A DNA stretch of 64,000 nt from Bacteroidales bacterium (GTDB lineage Bacteria; Bacteroidota; Bacteroidia; Bacteroidales; UBA3663): assembly GCA_017618715.1 (NCBI GenBank), contig JAFZTS010000002.1:1-64000 (forward strand), written 5' to 3'. This document shows, one piece after another, positions 51,983 to 61,587 of this stretch (within the stretch, counting starts at the first letter, position 1; each line of letters opens with the position of its first letter). The notes beneath the pieces were generated by a model, which was not told where the DNA came from, searched no databases, and saw only the letters and a list, made by a program, of their open reading frames with translations. Both the position numbers and the translations under genes were made by a program.

Positions 51983-54976
51983 TTATTGAACCTCAACATT
52001 CTCAAATTCAACACCCTCAACGTCACTTAGTACGAGTCGGTAACTGCCAGCGTTAACAAAAGTCCCAGTAGTAGTACTGATGGTCTTGAACTTTGCAGGT
52101 GTTGGTGGGAATGAAATATCTCCTTCGGCCACAAGCCGACTATCGACACTCGACAACAACGTCCAATGTCCGCGAGGTGTCTTTGAATCCACATTTTTGT
52201 ATCGGAAACGCAATGCATATTCCTGTGCAAGTCCCATCTTGATGTCAAAGCTCACCCCATCGGCATTAACATCATACTTTGCCGAAGGTCTTCCTCCTTT
52301 ATCTTCGGGCAGGCTGGCCTTATCGGTCTTCTCGACTGTCTGGAAATCAAATTGTGCCCAATTCAAGCCCTTGTTAATCGGATATCCCTCTTGTTCCATC
52401 GAAGCAAGCAGTCCGGCATCGAGTTGTCCCTTATTGAACACGAATGTTCCCTTAGGCCCCTTCTTTCCCAACTTCTTCGCTGTATCCTCATCCACACTAA
52501 TCGCGATGGCCGAAATCTTGGCCTGACCAACCTTGACATGTGGGAAACCTATATAGAGATGCCCATTTTGTATCGACATGGTCGTATAGCTGACATGGGA
52601 AACAAAATGTCGGCTATTGACGAACCAAAGATCGACCTGATACAAGGGGCCTATTGGTAATGGGAACTTGAATCTCAACTCGTGACGGCCATAACGATAG
52701 TTACGCAGCAGAGGTTGATCCACCAAAGAAGCGAGAAGCTGGCCATCCTTCTGAATCGGATCGAGAGCCCAGCCACGCAGGACGCTCTGGCTGGCCAAGA
52801 TAGGGCATAAGCTGTCATCTGCAAACTGGGGTGCCATCGCCCAACTGTAACTATACCGCGTGTCATCGCCCATCCAAACGTTGCCATAACTATCAGTAAC
52901 CTTGTCTCCACCGCAATTGTATCGATAGAGATAAACGCGACCGTCTTCCGGGGCAAGTGACGAAGTCCGATCAGCAAAGACATGAAGGTTCGGACGAGAA
53001 CAGTCCTCGTTGGCAGTCTCGTCAAGAAGATAATCAGGCAAAGGAATTCCCTCATACAGATAACCGAGTGTAACCATTTCACGAGGTAATAGCCTCATGG
53101 GGGGATCTACGTCTTCAGGCCATTCATTGCGAAGGAATGCACCCCAAGCAACATAGAGATAATATGCATCAGTCGGCTCCCAAGTTGCCGTAAGCAATCC
53201 TTTATAGTTGAATGGACCAACCTTGTCAATCGTCCGTAAGAACTCGTCAGGTTGCTGACGGCCAGGATTGTCATGACTGGCCAATATCCATTGGAACTGA
53301 CCGCACAGACGATCTCTGTTTTCGTAGGCCTGTGTCAACTTGGCATGAAGTAATGCACACTGATGTTCTTCGCTCCATGGAGCATTGCTGTCGAATAACG
53401 AAAGGGGCAAGCGATCCTGTTTGTCATGCAAGCCTACTGTACGCCATCCGCCATATTCTCCATTCAAAAGCTGGTCATCGCGGCTCAATTCATCACCATA
53501 CTCATCCAGTTTACCTCCGTATGTGCCGCTCCAATTCTGGATAACGTTCCAATCAGTTCCACTACCGCCATTGCATGTAGTAATCAAGCGACCGTTCGCG
53601 GTATTGCCTACAGGGCGGCACTTGGGATCCATCTCACGGATGATGTCGGCACACTCACGCGAAAAGTCCTCAGGCAAGGTTGATTCGTTTTGAAGTCCCC
53701 AAAGCATAATTGCGGGATTGTTACGACGCTCTTTCACCCACTGGCGAAGCAAAGTCTTGAAGTTCTCACGGAACTGGGGAGTATCATACCAGATATGTGC
53801 CGAGAACTGCGGCCACCATAGCATTCCCATCTTTGCCCAGTTCTCCTGATATCGCAGATTGTGCGGCTGATGGGCATCACGGAATGCATTGAAACCCATA
53901 TTTTTGATGAGCTGGCAGCGATGATCTATCTCCTCCCAACTAAAGGCATGGCTTTGGCCAAAGAGATGCTCATATTCGCAAACACCATGGAGAAAGACGG
54001 GTTCCCCATTCAAATAGAAACGATGATCGTCATCATCGAGTTTGCCTTCCGTAGTTCGTGCAGGCCATTTCACCTCCGAGAAGCCCACCTCCGTCTGTAT
54101 GCGATCCACCACCTCATGCATACGACCTTGCATTACCGTGGTTTCGATAGTATATAATTGAGGATTCTCCAGAGACCAATGTTGCAATTTAACCTCCCTC
54201 ATAGGGATTGCCAGATGGATGACTTGCGAAAGCCTGGCCCCCAATTCGAAGGTCTCCTTTTTCAATCGTCCTTCGATGACCGATTGCACGACACAGACTT
54301 CCCCATGATTGTGATAGTTATGTACCTCCGTACCGACAAAGACTGTATCGAGCGCCTCATTGGCCCAAGCATGTACACCGAAAGGCTCGACACGCAGCTT
54401 GGCACTAACTTCAAGAGAGACATTCCTAAAAAGACCAAAAGGTGCTGATCCCTCGCTGAATCCCCACTCTGACGAGCAACCGCCGCAAACCCAGGGAAGG
54501 TCGGTGATATTGGACGGATGATCGCACTCTATCACCAGATGATTATCCTTCTTTGTATTGCTCGTATAAAGATAATCGGTGATATCAAGGCTCGTCACGA
54601 CCCTACCTGCCGGACGATGGTTGCAGACCTCCCGCCCGTTCACACGGACAGTCACATAGCTTCCTGCGCCTTCAAGGTGCAACATGTATTGTTGGTTGGC
54701 AGCTACCGAAGCATCACCCTCCTTGGTAATACCATAAAGGGTGAATCGACGTTCGTAAAATGCCTTGCCATGCAGATTGCCATGCACATACTGCCGATAA
54801 CCATAATAGTCATCCCAGTTATGAGGCAGCTCAATGTTCTGAACCACCAAGCTATCCGTTTTGCCTTCAGGATAACACACCGAACGCCATTTGTCGTTCA
54901 GTGGAAAAATATCGCGAGCCACGGCGGTGGCTGCCAATAAGGTGCCCAATAGCATCAGGGCAAGGTTTTTTCTCAT
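51983..54976 (-). CDS. GH2 family glycoside hydrolase with malectin-like end
   Basis: The 997-residue exported enzyme has a signal peptide (MRKNLALMLLGTLLAATAVA), a jelly-roll sugar-binding domain (about 25-200), an Ig-like domain, and a TIM barrel (about 310-620) with the acid/base Glu in LWGLQNEST (about 435) and a probable nucleophile Glu in LLNGEYGG (about 515). GH2 covers beta-galactosidase, beta-glucuronidase and beta-mannosidase; I cannot fix the sugar. The last about 170 residues resemble a malectin-like carbohydrate-binding domain. It overlaps the esterase stop by one base (TAATG), so the two are translationally coupled. Pectin side-chain galactan is a possible substrate. Confidence 0.87.
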   Translation of the reverse strand: MRKNLALMLLGTLLAATAVARDIFPLNDKWRSVCYPEGKTDSLVVQNIELPHNWDDYYGYRQYVHGNLHGKAFYERRFTLYGITKEGDASVAANQQYMLHLEGAGSYVTVRVNGREVCNHRPAGRVVTSLDITDYLYTSNTKKDNHLVIECDHPSNITDLPWVCGGCSSEWGFSEGSAPFGLFRNVSLEVSAKLRVEPFGVHAWANEALDTVFVGTEVHNYHNHGEVCVVQSVIEGRLKKETFELGARLSQVIHLAIPMREVKLQHWSLENPQLYTIETTVMQGRMHEVVDRIQTEVGFSEVKWPARTTEGKLDDDDHRFYLNGEPVFLHGVCEYEHLFGQSHAFSWEEIDHRCQLIKNMGFNAFRDAHQPHNLRYQENWAKMGMLWWPQFSAHIWYDTPQFRENFKTLLRQWVKERRNNPAIMLWGLQNESTLPEDFSRECADIIREMDPKCRPVGNTANGRLITTCNGGSGTDWNVIQNWSGTYGGKLDEYGDELSRDDQLLNGEYGGWRTVGLHDKQDRLPLSLFDSNAPWSEEHQCALLHAKLTQAYENRDRLCGQFQWILASHDNPGRQQPDEFLRTIDKVGPFNYKGLLTATWEPTDAYYLYVAWGAFLRNEWPEDVDPPMRLLPREMVTLGYLYEGIPLPDYLLDETANEDCSRPNLHVFADRTSSLAPEDGRVYLYRYNCGGDKVTDSYGNVWMGDDTRYSYSWAMAPQFADDSLCPILASQSVLRGWALDPIQKDGQLLASLVDQPLLRNYRYGRHELRFKFPLPIGPLYQVDLWFVNSRHFVSHVSYTTMSIQNGHLYIGFPHVKVGQAKISAIAISVDEDTAKKLGKKGPKGTFVFNKGQLDAGLLASMEQEGYPINKGLNWAQFDFQTVEKTDKASLPEDKGGRPSAKYDVNADGVSFDIKMGLAQEYALRFRYKNVDSKTPRGHWTLLSSVDSRLVAEGDISFPPTPAKFKTISTTTGTFVNAGSYRLVLSDVEGVEFENVEVQ

Positions 54977-56316
54977 TATTTCAAATGTTTTTGCAGAAAC
55001 CTCATCTGCCTATATCGTGTCTCTGTAGATATCCAATGTTCATTGATGGGTGTGATGTAGCTTTCCTTTTCACAAGTCAATGTGTTCCAAACAATCCATG
55101 ATGTGGTGGGTGGACAGGTATTGTCGTTGTAGCCCCAAGTCAAATAGACAGGACATTTCACCAAACGGGCAAAGTTTACCACATCGTAATACGACAACGT
55201 TTCCATGACCTGACTGTCGAGTGTAATCTCCTTATACTGGCGATTGAAGTGGGGGTACCCTCCGGTGCGACCTTCTTCGGCATAACCCGCCATATCGCTG
55301 AGGGCTGGATGAGCAATAGCAACCGCCGTAATCCTTCGATCAAGGCCAGCCAAAACGATTGACAATGCCGCGCCCTGGCTATTTCCCTGAATGAGGACAT
55401 TTTTCCCATCCCATTGCTCCAAAGTAGTCAGGTAATCCACCGCACGTACCAGACAGGCATAAACCTTTTTCATGTAATAGGTATCACGATTCTGAATGCC
55501 ATTCGCCAGATATCCATTGCCCGTATGATCGCCAAATGAACGGGAGATGTCCTTGTAATCTTCTGCACTGATTGAAGGATTGATTCCGTGAATCTCCAAC
55601 TCCAAACGGATGATATTGCCTTCGGTTGCATAAAACTGGGTCTTAAGCGGATCCATGTGTTTCACACCAGCTCCTGGAGGAGAAACGAGCACAGGAAATT
55701 TGCCTGCCATCTTCGGAATAGAAAGATAGCCATAGATAGAATGGGGGGCACCTGCAAACCCACCATTGATTTTCACAAGATAACAATCCACCTTCTCGTT
55801 CGAGAACTCAGGAGCAGGTGTAACGATCGGCAAGAGTTTGGAAGCCTTCTCCTGCTCTTCGAGTACCTGTTTCCAAAATGCCTCGAAATCCTTCGGCAGA
55901 CGGGAAAAGGCATTCAGTTTCTCGGGAGACCAGCCCAACTTGATATGGTTATCGAAACGCTTGCCTTCCACCTCGCACGACATCTGGCAATCGCGGAAAC
56001 CTGCCTTCTTGGGCGACTTGACGCGAATCTCGGCTACACCCTTTGCGTCAGTTTTCACGCTCCCACGAGTATCTGCTTCGAGGCAATCACCACCGATGGC
56101 ATAGCTGACCTCTATATTATCTTTCGGCATACCATGCCAGAGGAGTTGAAGACTGATACGAGCGTCCTTGCCAAGCTGGTAAGTCCAATCATTATCATCT
56201 GGAACGGCGACCCATTGCAGGTCGGACTGATTCTTGAAATTCTGCGCTTCGGTTCGAATGACACTCGCCAACACGCAGCAAATGACAAAGACAAACGTAA
56301 TTAATGGCCTTTTCAT
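54976..56316 (-). CDS. Acetyl-xylan esterase-like (CE7/AXE1) exported esterase
   Basis: The 446-residue exported protein has a signal peptide (MKRPLITFVFVICCVLASV) and an N-terminal beta domain (about 25-130). The AXE1-like alpha/beta hydrolase follows: GYLSIPKMAGKFPVLVSPPG, the nucleophile Ser in LIQGNSQGAALSIVLAGLD (about 322), the Asp in CPVYLTWGYNDNTCPP and the His in PINEHW. The family removes acetyl groups from sugars or antibiotics. It is the first gene of the pair with GH2, so deacetylation would precede glycosidic cleavage. A good promoter (56343-56374) lies upstream. Confidence 0.83.
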   Translation of the reverse strand: MKRPLITFVFVICCVLASVIRTEAQNFKNQSDLQWVAVPDDNDWTYQLGKDARISLQLLWHGMPKDNIEVSYAIGGDCLEADTRGSVKTDAKGVAEIRVKSPKKAGFRDCQMSCEVEGKRFDNHIKLGWSPEKLNAFSRLPKDFEAFWKQVLEEQEKASKLLPIVTPAPEFSNEKVDCYLVKINGGFAGAPHSIYGYLSIPKMAGKFPVLVSPPGAGVKHMDPLKTQFYATEGNIIRLELEIHGINPSISAEDYKDISRSFGDHTGNGYLANGIQNRDTYYMKKVYACLVRAVDYLTTLEQWDGKNVLIQGNSQGAALSIVLAGLDRRITAVAIAHPALSDMAGYAEEGRTGGYPHFNRQYKEITLDSQVMETLSYYDVVNFARLVKCPVYLTWGYNDNTCPPTTSWIVWNTLTCEKESYITPINEHWISTETRYRQMRFLQKHLK

Positions 56317-56342
56317 GTATGTTTAGTTTATAATTTCGGGTA

Positions 56343-56374
56343 CAAAGATAAAAGTTTTGGTCGAAATGTGCAAA
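56343..56374 (-). promoter_or_regulatory. Promoter of the esterase-GH2 operon
   Basis: On the minus strand TTTG (CAAA at 56371-56374), 20 nt, TATCTTTG (CAAAGATA at 56343-56350); the esterase ATG is at 56316, about 20 nt after the predicted start. It is back-to-back with the promoter at 56379, and the -33 boxes are only 4 bp apart, so the two may compete for polymerase. Confidence 0.75.
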
Positions 56375-56378
56375 TTTT

Positions 56379-56410
56379 TTTGGTTTTTTCGTGCAGAAAC
56401 ACTATCTTTG
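56379..56410 (+). promoter_or_regulatory. Promoter of the nucleotidyltransferase gene
   Basis: TTTG at 56379-56382, 20 nt, TATCTTTG at 56403-56410, then a leader of about 85 nt before the ATG at 56500. Confidence 0.75.
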
Positions 56411-56499
56411 CGCCGAAAAAGGAGCATTTGCCCATTCCAATCACTCAGATTTCACTGAGTATTTTGCCATGTGCATGTACTCCGACCACTGTGATAAAA

Positions 56500-57828
56500 A
56501 TGAATAAATTCGAAAAGACCCTCCATTTCATCAAAGATGTCATCCGTGAGGATTCCCCCTTTTACGGGAATATTTATCTTGTTGGAGGATGTGTACGCGA
56601 TGAACTGCTGGGCGAACGCTATAGCGATATCGACCTATTGGTCAATATGCCAAGTGGACAGAAGGCATTTATCGAGTACATGTGCACAGAACATGCAGAT
56701 CGATGCAAGGGTCCCTTCTATTATCAACGCTATGGAACCACGGCAATGGACGTCATCATTGATGGTTCGTTGACCCTCGTTGAATGCGTTGAACCCCATA
56801 TCGAGGAGTACGACGATGACGACATCACACTCCTCGAGACCCGTTTCTGCTCGCTTGAGGAAGATGCCTCGCGGCGTGACTATACATGTAATGCTCTCTA
56901 TAAGAATCTGCATACAGGCGAAGTGCTGGATCCCACCGGACGTGGCATAAGCGACCTCAAGGACGGCTTGCTCATTACCCCTTCCGATCCTGTCACCATT
57001 TACAGACAGGATCCCGTACGAATGCTTCGAGGGATACGCTTCAAACATCAGAAGGGGTTCCATCTGGATTCCAACTGCTGGAAAGCCATCTGCGAGAACG
57101 CTCACTATATGGCCAATTCCTCCCCCAAACGCTTGCGCGACGAACTCAACAAATTGCTCAAGAGCCGCACATTCGGCGATGGTATCCAGGACCTCATGGC
57201 CACAGGCCTTCTACAATATGTGATACCTGGCATCGAGGAACATTTCGTAAACCAACATCCCCATGAAGGGGCCGAAGAAGGTATTACGCTTTGGGGACAC
57301 ACCTATCGTGCACTAAGCACACAGGGACGCGAGCATCCTCGCACCGACACCATCTATAAGCTGGCATGTCTGATGATGGATATCGCTCTCGTCAACGGAC
57401 GCGATGAAGCAGGACAGATTCTATCTAACGCCGGCATTGGCCGCGAGAAGGTTGCGAGCATCCTGCACATCACTGAGCTATACGAACGTTACCGTCTAAT
57501 GTTCGAAGGTGAAAAATATATCGCTGCCCCACGAGTCCTGACCCGATTCAGGAATTCCTTGTCGAAAAATCGCGATAACTTCCGCCGTCTTGTTCGCGCT
57601 GAAAACTCAGGGTTGCTCCCTGAAGTGCAATTACCTTGGCGTTTGTTCTATGATGATGGCGAGGGCCCACAACCACGACAGCGACGCGAACATGAGCGAC
57701 GCAACAATACCCCCGCTTCCCTCGCCTCCGATCATGAAACTTCGTCACGCAATCACAAGCGCAACGTCAAGCGACGCGAACAGCGCAAACGTGCTCGTTC
57801 ACGCCGTCGCAATACCGAATCAATGTAA
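56500..57828 (+). CDS. CCA tRNA nucleotidyltransferase / poly(A) polymerase family
   Basis: The 442-residue cytoplasmic enzyme adds nucleotides to RNA 3' ends, most likely CCA to tRNA. Head-domain motifs are LVGGCVRDELLG, SDIDLLV (the catalytic acids), EDASRRDYTCNALY, and DPVRMLRGIRFKHQKG. The start at 56500 (MNKFEKTLHF) is chosen over the in-frame start at 56368, which is inside the promoter. I see no clear HD-domain HDIGK motif, unlike many CCA enzymes, so the specificity is uncertain. The last about 60 residues are extremely Arg-rich (KRREQRKRARSRRRN), a likely RNA-binding tail. Confidence 0.8.
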   Translation: MNKFEKTLHFIKDVIREDSPFYGNIYLVGGCVRDELLGERYSDIDLLVNMPSGQKAFIEYMCTEHADRCKGPFYYQRYGTTAMDVIIDGSLTLVECVEPHIEEYDDDDITLLETRFCSLEEDASRRDYTCNALYKNLHTGEVLDPTGRGISDLKDGLLITPSDPVTIYRQDPVRMLRGIRFKHQKGFHLDSNCWKAICENAHYMANSSPKRLRDELNKLLKSRTFGDGIQDLMATGLLQYVIPGIEEHFVNQHPHEGAEEGITLWGHTYRALSTQGREHPRTDTIYKLACLMMDIALVNGRDEAGQILSNAGIGREKVASILHITELYERYRLMFEGEKYIAAPRVLTRFRNSLSKNRDNFRRLVRAENSGLLPEVQLPWRLFYDDGEGPQPRQRREHERRNNTPASLASDHETSSRNHKRNVKRREQRKRARSRRRNTESM

Positions 57829-57854
57829 ACATTTACCCTCAATTTTATAATCCC

Positions 57855-58499
57855 ATGATTATCGCTCCGAGTTTCCTAAGTGCCGATTTCGCGCATCTGG
57901 AACGTGAAATCGAAATGCTGAACAAAAGTGATGCCGACATGCTTCATTTCGACGTAATGGACGGATCCTTCGTACCCAACATCAGCTTCGGCTTCCCTGT
58001 CATGGCTTCTCTGCAACCAGTTGTCCGCAAGCCCATTGATGTCCACATGATGGTAGTTCATCCTGAACAGTGGATCGAGAAGGTTGCTTCTTACGGTGCC
58101 GAATACATGACCGTGCATCAAGAAGCATGTCACAATTTGCATCGTTGTATCCAACAGATTCACGAAGCAGGCATGAAAGCCGGTGTTGCCATCAATCCAG
58201 GCACACCCAATGTCATGCTCGACGAAGTGCTCTGCGACCTTGACCTTGTGCTTATCATGACTGTCAATCCAGGATTCGGCGGACAGAAGTTCATCCCATC
58301 CATGCTTGACAAGGTGCGTCGTATGAGAGCCAAACTCGTCGAACGCAACTTCAACGCGCTAATAGAATGCGATGGAGGTGTCAACCTCGAAACAGGTCGA
58401 ATGCTCAAGGAGGCTGGTGCCGATGTTTTGGTGGCCGGCAATTCCGTGTTCCACAGTGAGAATCCAACAGAGACCATTCAAAAGTTGAAGAATCTGTGA
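57855..58499 (+). CDS. rpe: Ribulose-phosphate 3-epimerase
   Basis: The 214-residue cytoplasmic enzyme interconverts ribulose 5-phosphate and xylulose 5-phosphate in the pentose phosphate pathway. Motifs: APSFLSADF, HFDVMDGSFVPNISFG, VHMMV, VNPGFGGQKF and ECDGGVN; these carry the metal and catalytic Asp/His residues. Length is normal. It starts 26 bp after the nucleotidyltransferase stop and is probably co-transcribed with it. A weak stem (AAACGT/ACGTTT) follows its stop. Confidence 0.93.
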   Translation: MIIAPSFLSADFAHLEREIEMLNKSDADMLHFDVMDGSFVPNISFGFPVMASLQPVVRKPIDVHMMVVHPEQWIEKVASYGAEYMTVHQEACHNLHRCIQQIHEAGMKAGVAINPGTPNVMLDEVLCDLDLVLIMTVNPGFGGQKFIPSMLDKVRRMRAKLVERNFNALIECDGGVNLETGRMLKEAGADVLVAGNSVFHSENPTETIQKLKNL

Positions 58500-58604
58500 T
58501 TTTTCTGCAACCTAAACGTGCCAAACGTTTTGATGCAATCTATTGCACGCAAGTTTTCACAATTAATTATACACTACGGTTTTCCAAAGTACACAATTTT
58601 TGAG

Positions 58605-58612
58605 TAACTTCG
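58605..58612 (+). promoter_or_regulatory. -7 element of the pgk gene
   Basis: TAACTTCG at 58605-58612 differs from TAnnTTTG by one base; a TTTC at 58581-58584 sits at the proper 20-nt distance. Both boxes are one base off the consensus. The leader is about 40 nt. Nothing else is evident in 58500-58604 except short stems. Confidence 0.45.
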
Positions 58613-58658
58613 CGCTTGTAAACAAAGAATCATCAACCACAATTTAAAATATATAAAT

Positions 58659-59930
58659 ATGGAAATTAAGAATTATGATTTCGCTGGCAAAAAAGCCATC
58701 GTACGTGTAGATTTCAATGTTCCCCTTAAGGACGGTAAGATTGCTGACGACACCCGTATCCGCGGTGCTGTTCCCACCCTTAAGCTCATTCTTGAAAAGG
58801 GTGGCGCTCTCATTATCATGAGCCACATGGGCAAGCCAAAGGGCAAGGTAAAGCCAGAACTCAGCCTGGGTCAGATCAAGGAGGCTGTTGCTGCCGCCCT
58901 TGGTGTGCCTGAAGTTAAGTTCGCTCCCGATTGCGCTAAAGCTGATGCCGAGGCTGCAGCTCTCAAGCCAGGTGAGGTGCTCCTGCTCGAAAACCTTCGC
59001 TACTATCCTGAGGAAGAGGGTAAGCCAGTAGGTATTGAAAAGACCGATCCTGCATACGAGGCTGCCAAGAAGGATATGAAGAAGAAGCAGAAGGTATTTG
59101 CCGAGAAGCTCGCTTCATACGCTGACTGCTACGTGATGGATGCCTTCGGCACCGCTCACCGCAAGCATGCTTCAACCGCTGTCATCGCCGACTATTTCAA
59201 GCCCGAAGACAAGATGCTCGGCCTGCTCATGGAGAAGGAGGTGACTGCCGTCGATAACGTCCTCAATAACATCAAGCGTCCATTCGTTGCCATCATGGGT
59301 GGCTCGAAGGTTTCGACCAAGATCGGCATCATCGAGAACCTCCTCGGCAAGGTTGACAAGCTCATCCTCTGCGGTGGCATGACCTATACCTTCGCCAAGG
59401 CTCATGGCGGCGAGATTGGCAACTCGATTGTAGAGCTCGATAAGCTTGACGTAGCTCTCAGCGTAGAGGAACTGGCTAAGAAGAATGGTGTAGAGCTCGT
59501 TCTCGGCACTGACTCCATTGCTACCAACGGCTTTGACTTCGGCACAATGAGCCTCAAGCCAGGTGCTGACGTTAAGAATGTTCCTTCCAACGCTATTCCT
59601 GCAGGTTACGAAGGACTCGACGCTGGTGAGGATAGCCAGAAGAAGTTCGTCGAGGCTCTCAAGGGTGCCAAGACCATCCTTTGGAACGGTCCTGCCGGTG
59701 TATTCGAGTGCGATGACTTCTGCGCAGGCAGCCGTGCCATCGGCAATGCTGTAGCTGAAGCAACTGCCGAAGGCGCCTTCTCGCTTATCGGTGGTGGTGA
59801 TTCCGTGGCTTGTGTCAACAAGTTCGGTCTTGCCGACAAGGTATCTTACATTTCTACCGGTGGTGGTGCTCTTCTCGAGGCTATCGAGGGCAAGGTGCTC
59901 CCAGGCGTTGCTGCCATCAAGGGTGAATAA
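58659..59930 (+). CDS. pgk: Phosphoglycerate kinase
   Basis: The 423-residue cytoplasmic glycolytic enzyme moves phosphate between 1,3-bisphosphoglycerate and ADP. Motifs in order: [12 protein letters not shown] (about 15-26), [44 protein letters not shown] (about 208-219), and the C-terminal [16 protein letters not shown] and [13 protein letters not shown]. Length is normal. It is followed by a terminator at 59952-59990. Confidence 0.96.
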   Translation: MEIKNYDFAGKKAIVRVDFNVPLKDGKIADDTRIRGAVPTLKLILEKGGALIIMSHMGKPKGKVKPELSLGQIKEAVAAALGVPEVKFAPDCAKADAEAAALKPGEVLLLENLRYYPEEEGKPVGIEKTDPAYEAAKKDMKKKQKVFAEKLASYADCYVMDAFGTAHRKHASTAVIADYFKPEDKMLGLLMEKEVTAVDNVLNNIKRPFVAIMGGSKVSTKIGIIENLLGKVDKLILCGGMTYTFAKAHGGEIGNSIVELDKLDVALSVEELAKKNGVELVLGTDSIATNGFDFGTMSLKPGADVKNVPSNAIPAGYEGLDAGEDSQKKFVEALKGAKTILWNGPAGVFECDDFCAGSRAIGNAVAEATAEGAFSLIGGGDSVACVNKFGLADKVSYISTGGGALLEAIEGKVLPGVAAIKGE

Positions 59931-59951
59931 TCACGTTCTATCAGAATAATG

Positions 59952-59990
59952 GCGGGGATGTGTCAACTATTTGACACACCCCCGTTTCTT
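59952..59990 (+). terminator. Terminator of pgk
   Basis: GGGG-AT-GTGTCAA pairs with TTGACAC-AC-CCCC around a short loop and is followed by GTTTCTTTCTT. Confidence 0.7.
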
Positions 59991-60031
59991 TCTTCCAACT
60001 TCTGATTTTGAAGATTTCTTATTTCTTATCT

Positions 60032-61501
60032 ATGAAACACTATTTCTTATTACTTTTCCTTACTATTTCTCCAGTCCTTATCGCGGGGACCGGCCAATGG
60101 AACAGTACAACATTATCTTCAAAAATCAATTATACTACTCTTTCGCCTGCCAATGCGTTGAAGGACCAGAATGGCAAGTATATGACCATCGTCTATCTCG
60201 AGAATCTAGGCTTCCAGAAAAACAGCCAGCATTCCAATGACGAAGATGTCGAGGCGATGGTTGATGAAGGGTATCGAGTAATCCGTTTGGACTATCAGGG
60301 TGACGCCAATGCAGTCTCTCCCGGCATTAATCAAGATATCATCTCCATCAATGACCAGTTGAACAAAGGTTCGATGTGCGGGTTTTCGTCCATCTCTCCA
60401 ATTCGTTCATACATCCTCATGGAGGGTTATCGTATTCGACGTGATGTAAGCTATTATCTTGATGACCCCACGGTGTACAATTGGCCGGGATCACCCTATA
60501 CAGAAAGCCAAGGCGATTCTCTATATATGGATATCGTTTATCCGACCGATCCGAGTACGCCTGTACCCGTTCTTCTCTCCTTCTCATATTCGAACAGCTA
60601 CGCTACCGTCGAGAGTGGGAAAATCACGGATGCACACCAGCATCAACGCCTGTATCTTGGCTATACACTTTCGATGTTCGACGACTCCATACTCGAAGGT
60701 GCCCCAGCCTGTGGCATTGCCTGGGCCATTGCCGATCATCCGAAATATTGCGATTGGGGACAAGGCAAGCCCATCGGTGGGAACAATAAGGATTATGGTT
60801 CCATCGAAACCAATCCCGATGCTGCTCGCAAAGTGAAATCTGCCGTTCGCACCCTTCGAACAGTTGGCGAATCATTGGGACTAAATGGAGAAGTAGCCAT
60901 CTATGGTTTTTCACGTGGATCAACTGCCGGTTCCTTGGCCATCGGAGATCTTGACGTGCCAGAATTCCAAGATGCTACACGTGGACTGTATCCCGATGCA
61001 AATGAACATGTGCAGGCTGCCATCCTTGGTCCAGGTGTCTTTGACTACACTCTTCTTCCCCCTGGCAGAAACGAATACAAACATGCCACAGCTGTGTGGG
61101 GCGATTTGTCCTCTCATCGCGAAGAGTGGGAAAAACAAGGAGGTTCCTACAGTTGTACCTCATCTGCAACTGCTCCCACACTCTTTTTCTTTAACTCCAC
61201 CGACGATTCTTATTACGCTACTCAGGTCAACAACCTCAAGGACAAACTTGACCAACTTAACGTTGATACCGAACTCTTCAAAGACTTTGCAAATGGTCAT
61301 GCAGTTCCTACAGATGCCGTTAGTCTCCAGAAAATTTACGACTTCCTGACCACACACCTTTCAGCACCTGAAACGCTCGAAACAATCGAGTCCAACCCAT
61401 CTACGCAACATCCTCATTGTTCCTTTGACATCCAGGGATGCAAATCCTCCTCCTGCAAAGGCTTCAAAATCAGTGATGGACAAGTCATCTTCATCAAGTA
61501 A
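60032..61501 (+). CDS. Secreted alpha/beta hydrolase with sorting-like tail
   Basis: The 489-residue exported protein has a signal peptide (MKHYFLLLFLTISPVLIAG; I use this ATG rather than 60008). An alpha/beta-hydrolase core is indicated by YMDIVYPTDPSTPVPVLLSF, the nucleophile elbow VAIYGFSRGSTAG (Ser near 293), the Asp in FFNSTDDSYYA and the His in FANGHAVP. It may be an esterase or peptidase; the substrate is unknown. The C-terminal FDIQGCKSSSCKGFKISDGQ matches the YNxxGQ...GxxIxxG tail shared with the pectin proteins, suggesting export by the type IX system. A hairpin over the next start codon may end this transcript. Confidence 0.75.
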   Translation: MKHYFLLLFLTISPVLIAGTGQWNSTTLSSKINYTTLSPANALKDQNGKYMTIVYLENLGFQKNSQHSNDEDVEAMVDEGYRVIRLDYQGDANAVSPGINQDIISINDQLNKGSMCGFSSISPIRSYILMEGYRIRRDVSYYLDDPTVYNWPGSPYTESQGDSLYMDIVYPTDPSTPVPVLLSFSYSNSYATVESGKITDAHQHQRLYLGYTLSMFDDSILEGAPACGIAWAIADHPKYCDWGQGKPIGGNNKDYGSIETNPDAARKVKSAVRTLRTVGESLGLNGEVAIYGFSRGSTAGSLAIGDLDVPEFQDATRGLYPDANEHVQAAILGPGVFDYTLLPPGRNEYKHATAVWGDLSSHREEWEKQGGSYSCTSSATAPTLFFFNSTDDSYYATQVNNLKDKLDQLNVDTELFKDFANGHAVPTDAVSLQKIYDFLTTHLSAPETLETIESNPSTQHPHCSFDIQGCKSSSCKGFKISDGQVIFIK

Positions 61502-61540
61502 TTCTCAAATTCGTTAATTCGTGATAAGAAAAATACAATA

Positions 61541-61587
61541 AAAAGCGGATTTCTTCGTTATTAGTATTGATGAAGAAATCCGCTTTT
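61541..61587 (+). promoter_or_regulatory. 16-bp perfect hairpin over the start codon of the PorE-like gene
   Basis: AAAAGCGGATTTCTTC (61541-61556) is exactly complementary to GAAGAAATCCGCTTTT (61572-61587), with a 15-nt loop. The ATG (61570-61572) lies at the loop-stem edge: its G is the first base of the 3' arm, and codons 2-6 form the rest. The 3' arm ends in TTTTCTTT. It could be the terminator of the upstream hydrolase gene sharing coding bases, or a translation block that must be opened. The signal peptide leaves no alternative start. Confidence 0.75.

Noticed and set aside
58500..58658. Possible riboswitch before pgk
   Set aside because: Only short stems of 5-6 bp are visible, and none matches a riboswitch class I know.
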